From CALEUX01 sp037439945 (GTDB lineage Bacteria; Bacteroidota; Bacteroidia; Bacteroidales; Marinilabiliaceae): a stretch of DNA of 18,720 nucleotides. Below, one piece after another: positions 14,134-18,720 of the stretch. Position numbers and translations under genes: made by a program. The stretch spans positions 1-18,720 of the forward strand of contig JBBIVA010000073.1 of the NCBI GenBank assembly GCA_037439945.1, in the 5' to 3' direction. The first letter of the stretch is position 1; the number at the start of each line of letters is the position of its first letter. The notes beneath the pieces are model-generated. The model was not told where the DNA came from, did no database searches, and saw only the letters and a program-made list of their open reading frames with translations.

Positions 14134-16977
14134 TTATGCTTTATTAATAAAACTGTAAATAGTTTGAATCAAATATTCCCTTTTGATGGGTTTAGTTAGA
14201 TATGCATCACAACCGGCTTCCATGGCTTTTTTATGTTCATTTGATAATGCCAAGGCCGTTTGGGCAATTACCGGAATTCCCGGAAACTCTTTTCGCACAA
14301 ACCTGGTGGCCGTTATACCATCCATTGATGGCATTTTTATATCCATTAATATCAGGCTTATATCCTTATGTTTTTTTAATAAATCTATTACTTCCAAACC
14401 TGTTTTTGCATGATAGATTGTAAATTTAACATCATCACAATTATCTTCCAAAGCATCTTTAATAAAAAGGAAGTTAATTATTTCATCCTCTGCCACAATA
14501 ATTGAATAATTCTTACGCAGGCCTGAGATTTTACCATTATCTGAATAAATAACATCATCAAAAATAATTTGATTAGGTTCAAATTCGAAATAAAAAAGCG
14601 AACCACAACCGGAGGTCGAGTTTACCAAAATTTTAGAACCCATTTTTTCAACAATCCTGGATGCAATTGTCAGGCCAAGTCCGTTCCCATCAAACTCACG
14701 GGTTTCATCCATATCGGCCTGATAAAATGGTTTAAATATTAACCCTATTTTCCCTGACGGTATTCCAATTCCTGTATCTTCTACAAAAAACCTAAGTTTG
14801 TCACCTTTTTTCTCGAGTCCAAATTTAATTTCACCCGTTGATGTAAATTTTATGGCGTTTGAGATGAGTTTCTCCAAAACCTGTTTCAATCTTTCTCCAT
14901 CCGATATTATTGTTATACTACTGTTAGTATGTGGGGTTACGGGCCCAAACAATATTACTTTTTCACCTGTTTTATCTTTAAACTCTTTATATAAATTGTT
15001 TAGAAGGCCACTTAAACAAACAGGTTCTGATTTAATTATAATATCACCGGCCTCAAGCCTTGAAATATCAATTATATCATTAACTATTGCCATTAACCGG
15101 TTTGCCGAATCTATTATTAGTGATGTATAATCATTACGTTTTTTCTCAGGCAGATTATTTCTTTTTAACAACTGGGAAAAACCCAAAATCCCGTTCATTG
15201 GTGTCCTTATTTCATGCGACATATTCTGTAAAAATGCAGTCTTCAGCCGGTCACTTTCTTCGGCCATCTCTTTGGAAATGATAAGGCGTGCTTCATAATC
15301 CTTTTGTTCTTCAACCTTGCGTGCAAGCAGAAGGTTATTATAGGCCATAACACTTAAATCACTTGCTATAATCCATAACAATGAAGCAATATAATTAAAC
15401 CTGTCGGGCGAAATTGGTTCAAGCTTTTTTACGGCTGCCATTATTAAGTCTTTATTGGCCCCAATTTCCCCGGCGTACTTATATATTACCGATTCATTAC
15501 CATTTGTTGAAGCCTGGTTAATTATCCAGTATGCAACAAGATGATTACCAATAAAAATTGGAGAAACAGCCACCAAAAAGCCACACTTGTAGCACTTTCC
15601 CACAACCGGTTGTTCAGATTTAAGAGATTTATTCCCAAAATCAATATTACAATTTATGCAATCCTGTTTACCCTTTTCTGTATCTTTAATTATTTCACAA
15701 ACTCTGTTGAAATTACTAGGGGAGGTTACCTGTTGTACCTGGCTATTGGTAATTACTGATGCCACACCAGTTGCATATGCAAAACTATCCTGAATTGTTT
15801 GTAAATGTTCAATTTCAAAAAGGTCACTTAAATCAGGATTTTCAATTACCATTTCCGGCGAAAGAAGATAATCAAGCTTTAATTTCAGTTCATTTTTTGT
15901 ATTAATAAGTTTCTGCTCATTTTCTTCAACACGGGTTTTAGCATCCGTTAACTCACGGTTTATATCCTGAATCCATTTATAATTAGCTGTTAATTCATTA
16001 TTTACACGAATAAATTCATCATTTTGCCTAAGAAGCTTACCTGATATTCTTCTCATTTTTTCATACATCCTGATATTCTTTAAAACCATAACCGCCTGCC
16101 GGGCTAAAGTCAACCATATATCCATTTCAATTGATGAAAAATATTTTGTCTTGCCCGATTTCCCAATAGAAAGTACCCCAACTACCCTGCCTTTAATTAC
16201 TAATGGTAAACTTAATAAAGTGCCACATTTATAAAATTGAACAATCTTAAATTCATTTTCAGATAATTGTGCCTTCGCTGTATCTTTAATCAACATGAGT
16301 TCCTGGGAACTGACCACACTGGTTAATAAAGGGAAACAATCAGTCGCCTTTCCTTTAAAATCACTGGTTAAGTGTGATGGTAACTTTGGATAAGATTCAA
16401 CCCTGTCCACCTTCTGGTTATCCAAAATATATAAAATGCCACAATTAACCTTCATTATTTCTATCCCCTTATCAACAATAACTTTAATTAGCGATGAGTA
16501 ATCAACTATTGAGATAAACTCGTTACTGACCTCCAGCAAAGTTTCCAGGTTCTTCCGGTGCTTTTTTATTGTTGCCTTGTTAAGCTCTCCTTTTTGGGGT
16601 GACCTAAATTCCTTTTCAAAGTATATTGGATATACTATTGTAGTAATTATATGATTATTAACCTTGTATGTTTTAAATTTCAACCAAACTTTTAACCTCT
16701 CAAACCAAACTTTTTTAATAATGACTTTTTGGCCGGCCAAAGCTTCTTTAAACATTTGAACCCAAGAGAACCCTTTATTATCGCGGTTTAAAATAAAATC
16801 ATTAATTAGTTTGTCAGTTCCTGTTTCCTTTTGTATTTGAAAAGTTCTATAAAATGAATCATTGGCATCAAAAAATGAAAATTCAAATTCCCCCGAAATC
16901 TCATTTAATTTGAAATTATGGCTAATAAATGCTTGTGGCGATTGTTTAAGTATTGCTTTATATATATTATTTTTCAT
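14134..16977 (-). CDS. Soluble hybrid sensor histidine kinase: PAS-GAF-PocR-kinase-REC
   Basis: The gene encodes 947 residues with no membrane helix. A degenerate PAS-like region (about 10-120) is followed by a GAF domain (about 145-300) and a coiled coil (about 305-370). A PocR-type sensor (about 388-490, TIQDSFAYATGVASVIT) carries two CxxC pairs, Cys440/Cys443 and Cys462/Cys465. The HisKA domain has His588 in NMSHEIRTPMNGILGF. The ATPase domain has Asn707 in LISNAIKFT, DTGIGIP (734-740) and GNGLGLT (764-770). The receiver (about 825-945) has Asp831, Asp879 in LILMDIKMPSMDG and Lys929. PocR domains are thought to bind small hydrocarbon derivatives such as propanediol; the paired cysteines suggest metal binding or redox sensing here. 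It is the first gene of a two-kinase operon and diverges from the Crp/Fnr gene across 302 bp. With no HPt of its own, it could use the one in the next gene. Confidence 0.93.
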   Translation of the reverse strand: MKNNIYKAILKQSPQAFISHNFKLNEISGEFEFSFFDANDSFYRTFQIQKETGTDKLINDFILNRDNKGFSWVQMFKEALAGQKVIIKKVWFERLKVWLKFKTYKVNNHIITTIVYPIYFEKEFRSPQKGELNKATIKKHRKNLETLLEVSNEFISIVDYSSLIKVIVDKGIEIMKVNCGILYILDNQKVDRVESYPKLPSHLTSDFKGKATDCFPLLTSVVSSQELMLIKDTAKAQLSENEFKIVQFYKCGTLLSLPLVIKGRVVGVLSIGKSGKTKYFSSIEMDIWLTLARQAVMVLKNIRMYEKMRRISGKLLRQNDEFIRVNNELTANYKWIQDINRELTDAKTRVEENEQKLINTKNELKLKLDYLLSPEMVIENPDLSDLFEIEHLQTIQDSFAYATGVASVITNSQVQQVTSPSNFNRVCEIIKDTEKGKQDCINCNIDFGNKSLKSEQPVVGKCYKCGFLVAVSPIFIGNHLVAYWIINQASTNGNESVIYKYAGEIGANKDLIMAAVKKLEPISPDRFNYIASLLWIIASDLSVMAYNNLLLARKVEEQKDYEARLIISKEMAEESDRLKTAFLQNMSHEIRTPMNGILGFSQLLKRNNLPEKKRNDYTSLIIDSANRLMAIVNDIIDISRLEAGDIIIKSEPVCLSGLLNNLYKEFKDKTGEKVILFGPVTPHTNSSITIISDGERLKQVLEKLISNAIKFTSTGEIKFGLEKKGDKLRFFVEDTGIGIPSGKIGLIFKPFYQADMDETREFDGNGLGLTIASRIVEKMGSKILVNSTSGCGSLFYFEFEPNQIIFDDVIYSDNGKISGLRKNYSIIVAEDEIINFLFIKDALEDNCDDVKFTIYHAKTGLEVIDLLKKHKDISLILMDIKMPSMDGITATRFVRKEFPGIPVIAQTALALSNEHKKAMEAGCDAYLTKPIKREYLIQTIYSFINKA

Positions 16978-17279
16978 CTAATTTTACTTATTAAACAGCA
17001 AGCCAGGGGGAATCATTTTTAAGCACATGTTTACGTAATTAATTTATATTGGTTTCTTTAAAAATTTTAATTTATTAACAACCTTTCACATATTTGTTGT
17101 TTTGTAATTTTTGAATTGTTAATTTACGAAATTAAAACATTAAACAGGCAATAATTCCATCGAAGAGTTATTCCCCAAATTTGTTTTGTTTAATTACATT
17201 TAGGAGTTAAACTTTAAACAAAAATAGGCTGTACTAATAGCCTTAGCATAAAAACGGATTAGCATTTTATAATTAAATA
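16978..17279. promoter_or_regulatory. Divergent promoter region between kinase operon and Crp/Fnr gene
   Basis: These 302 bp of very AT-rich DNA must hold promoters for both directions. I could not place a full Bacteroidota TTTG/TAnnTTTG promoter on either strand. Near the Crp/Fnr start there is a weak dyad, AGGCT (17226-17230) and AGCCT (17239-17243). There is also a direct repeat of TTAGCAT (17243-17249 and 17259-17265) with a 16-base period. No TTGA-N6-TCAA-type Fnr site is seen. Confidence 0.45.
17243..17265 (+). repeat. Two TTAGCAT direct repeats upstream of the Crp/Fnr gene
   Basis: TTAGCAT at 17243-17249 and 17259-17265, 16 bases apart start to start, end 14 bases before the ATG at 17280. 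The position fits an operator or a translational-control site, but a 7-base repeat in AT-rich DNA can be chance. Confidence 0.3.
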
Positions 17280-17924
17280 ATGAACAATATTTCCATAATA
17301 CCGGAGTTGAGGGATGAGTTAAAAAAAAATGGATTTGAAATATTGTACCACCCGGGTGAATTAATTTTAAAGCAAGGTTCACCGGCAGCCAATATTTGTT
17401 TAATTGAAACAGGCCTGGTAAAAGTTTTAAAGGAAACTAAAAATCACAGGCAATCGATAATTAGTGTTAATGGACCTGGTGATTTTTTAGGAATAATGTC
17501 GCATTGGAACGCGCAGGTTGTGGAATTTAATGTTGAAGCTATTGATACATCAAAAATTATAATGGTTGATGTAAATTACTTTAATTCAATTTTAAACAGT
17601 TCAAAGGAGTATTTCAGCTATTTTTTAAAATTGGAGTCAGGTTTTTCTGCACAAATAATTAACAGGCTAATTGCTATAAACCAAAAACAGCTACCCGGCA
17701 GAGTAGCTGATTTGATATTATATTTTTATAATTTTTACGGTTGTAATTCAACTTTTAGTTTTCCATTAAACCGCAAAGAACTTGCCCAATTTTCCGGAAC
17801 AACAAAGGAAAGCCTTATTAGAACATTGGCTGAGTTCAGGAATGATAAAATAATTGAACTTGATGATCGCCACGTAAAAATAAAAAGTATTGAAATAGTA
17901 AAAACCCTTAGCAGGCTAGGTTAA
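17280..17924 (+). CDS. Crp/Fnr-family transcriptional regulator
   Basis: The gene encodes 214 residues, the normal length. The N-terminal cyclic-nucleotide-binding-type beta-barrel (about 15-125) contains HPGELILKQGSPAANICLI and VNGPGDFLGIMSHW. A long dimerisation helix follows (about 125-150). The winged-helix domain (about 150-210) has the helix-turn-helix LNRKELAQFSGTTKESLIRTLAEFRND (162-188). The N-terminus has no cysteine cluster, so an Fnr-type iron-sulfur centre is excluded. The phosphate-binding arginine pattern of true cAMP receptors is also absent, so the effector is unknown. It diverges from the two-kinase operon and may regulate it, a common arrangement but inference here. No clear Shine-Dalgarno sequence precedes the ATG. 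The only other plus-strand frames in the window are shadows. Confidence 0.92.
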   Translation: MNNISIIPELRDELKKNGFEILYHPGELILKQGSPAANICLIETGLVKVLKETKNHRQSIISVNGPGDFLGIMSHWNAQVVEFNVEAIDTSKIIMVDVNYFNSILNSSKEYFSYFLKLESGFSAQIINRLIAINQKQLPGRVADLILYFYNFYGCNSTFSFPLNRKELAQFSGTTKESLIRTLAEFRNDKIIELDDRHVKIKSIEIVKTLSRLG

Positions 17925-17947
17925 AAATACCAACCCACAAAACTCTT

Positions 17948-18466
17948 TTACTTTTTTGAGTATTGCACCAACTGACTGCTAAACAAAAGATTGCGAGCCT
18001 TGGCATTAGATTCGTTTACACGGAATACCATTTTATCATTTTCAACATAAATGTTGATATCAGATTCAGCAGGCTGCCGGCCCTGCATTTCGGTCACAAT
18101 TAACACAGGTGATGTGGCAAATACTTCACTAATACGTTTTAACTGGTTCACCTTATTGTTTGGAACAAATAACAGATGACAAAAGCCCATATCTTCAACC
18201 GAAGAAAATTCAACAATCTTTATTTCACGTCCACCCACGTTTCTACCGGCACAACTTGCTTTCAATTCAGAAGTTATTGAAGAGTTTTTACCTATAACCC
18301 CAATCACAAATTCAATATGGGTATGTATGTTTGGCCATTGAATTTGCCTGGTGAAATTATAAATAAAAGTAGCCTGGTGTTTTTCGATCTGGGGCTGTGG
18401 TATCGCATTTACATGAATAATTATAAATGCTAAAAAAATTGATACTTTTTTAAATAAAACTTTCAT
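17948..18466 (-). CDS. Secreted YfiR-like (DUF4154) protein
   Basis: From the ATG ending at 18466 the protein has 172 residues: a signal peptide MKVLFKKVSIFLAFIIIHVNA (cleavage near residue 21), then the YfiR pattern. That pattern comprises KHQATFIYNFTRQIQWP, FVIGVIGKNSSI, a segment with Cys72 in KASCAGR and Cys96 in GFCHLLFVP, SPVLIVTE and MVFRVNESNAK. In Pseudomonas YfiR is a periplasmic, redox-sensitive repressor of the diguanylate cyclase YfiN. In Bacteroidota the family often accompanies sensor kinases or outer-membrane proteins. The two cysteines could form a disulfide. A longer form starting at 18502 exists, but its 12 extra residues would precede a typical signal peptide, so I reject it. 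The gene is convergent with the Crp/Fnr gene (23 bp between stops). No partner cyclase is in the window. Confidence 0.87.
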   Translation of the reverse strand: MKVLFKKVSIFLAFIIIHVNAIPQPQIEKHQATFIYNFTRQIQWPNIHTHIEFVIGVIGKNSSITSELKASCAGRNVGGREIKIVEFSSVEDMGFCHLLFVPNNKVNQLKRISEVFATSPVLIVTEMQGRQPAESDINIYVENDKMVFRVNESNAKARNLLFSSQLVQYSKK

Positions 18467-18693
18467 TTTTAAAATATTAACGAGGTTAGAATAACAAAAC
18501 ATTTCAATAATAACATTGTTTTTTTTAACGATGAGAGAAAAAAATGGTTATAAAAAAAACTTTAACGAATTATAAAAAATGAAACCATTTCTAAAAGGAT
18601 TTTAATTTTTTACAAGCACAAAGTATTTAACCAGGTAATAAAATGAAGAATGCTTTGAATTAATTTCTGGGAAACAACTGTTTTATAAAATGA

Positions 18694-18713
18694 AATAACC
18701 CGAAGGGGTTATT
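18694..18713 (-). terminator. Hairpin at the right edge, probable terminator of a gene beyond the window
   Basis: AATAACCC (18694-18701) and GGGTTATT (18706-18713) form a perfect 8-bp stem around GAAG. Read on the minus strand the loop is CTTC and the stem is followed by TCATTTTAT. It lies between the YfiR-like gene and the right edge. It would fit the end of a minus-strand gene located further right, which would make the YfiR-like gene a separate transcript. Confidence 0.5.
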
Positions 18714-18720
18714 ATCTTAA

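Noticed and set aside
17280..17924. Possibility that the Crp/Fnr-type protein is an oxygen-sensing Fnr with an iron-sulfur cluster
   Set aside because: The required N-terminal cysteine cluster is absent.
18467..18502. Longer N-terminus for the YfiR-like protein
   Set aside because: The 12 extra residues would sit before a typical signal peptide that begins with MKVLFKK, so the internal ATG is the better start.
1..18720. CRISPR array, tRNA or rRNA genes
   Set aside because: No regularly spaced identical repeats and no cloverleaf or ribosomal RNA sequence were recognised.

Overview
The window is AT-rich with weak or absent Shine-Dalgarno sequences. Its families (a DUF7149-type restriction enzyme, a YfiR-like protein, large soluble hybrid histidine kinases) and its CCCCTAAA/GGGGGTTAGGGGG-type repeats point to the Bacteroidota, probably a free-living member. 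This assignment rests on recognition, not on a search.

Layout, left to right. Bases 1-1468 (minus) hold the N-terminal 489 codons of a type IIG (Eco57I-like) restriction-methylation enzyme whose 3' part lies beyond the left edge. Its reading frame and start region carry small palindromic repeats. Bases 1469-2303 have no gene but contain a small transposon-like element (17-bp inverted ends, 13-bp direct repeats) and a strong terminator. Bases 2304-10263 (all minus) are a chemosensory cluster, in transcription order: single-domain response regulator, CheA, CheW, transmembrane chemoreceptor, a terminator hairpin, CheR, CheB, a small four-helix membrane protein, then the terminator. Bases 10264-11116 have no gene and carry a second, unrelated non-autonomous element of 215 bp with 9-bp direct repeats. 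Bases 11117-16977 (minus) are two tightly linked soluble hybrid histidine kinases. Bases 17280-17924 (plus) are a Crp/Fnr-family regulator divergent from the kinases. Bases 17948-18466 (minus) are a secreted YfiR-like protein convergent with it.

How it may work together. The receptor has a periplasmic sensor containing a CZB-like His/Cys/His pattern. It would control CheA through CheW, with CheR and CheB setting adaptation by methylation. No flagellar, CheZ, CheC, CheD or pilus gene is present, so the output may be gliding, gene expression or development rather than flagellar swimming. The only free receiver is the CheY-like protein at the head of the operon. The two upstream kinases (PAS-GAF-PocR-kinase-receiver and PAS-PAS-kinase-degenerate receiver-receiver-HPt) could form a phosphorelay that shares that receiver, but this is inference from proximity. 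The most notable observations are the periplasmic CZB-like receptor, the glutamate-substituted receiver in the second kinase, the two small mobile elements with intact target duplications, and the palindromic repeats that appear to have entered the restriction gene in frame.
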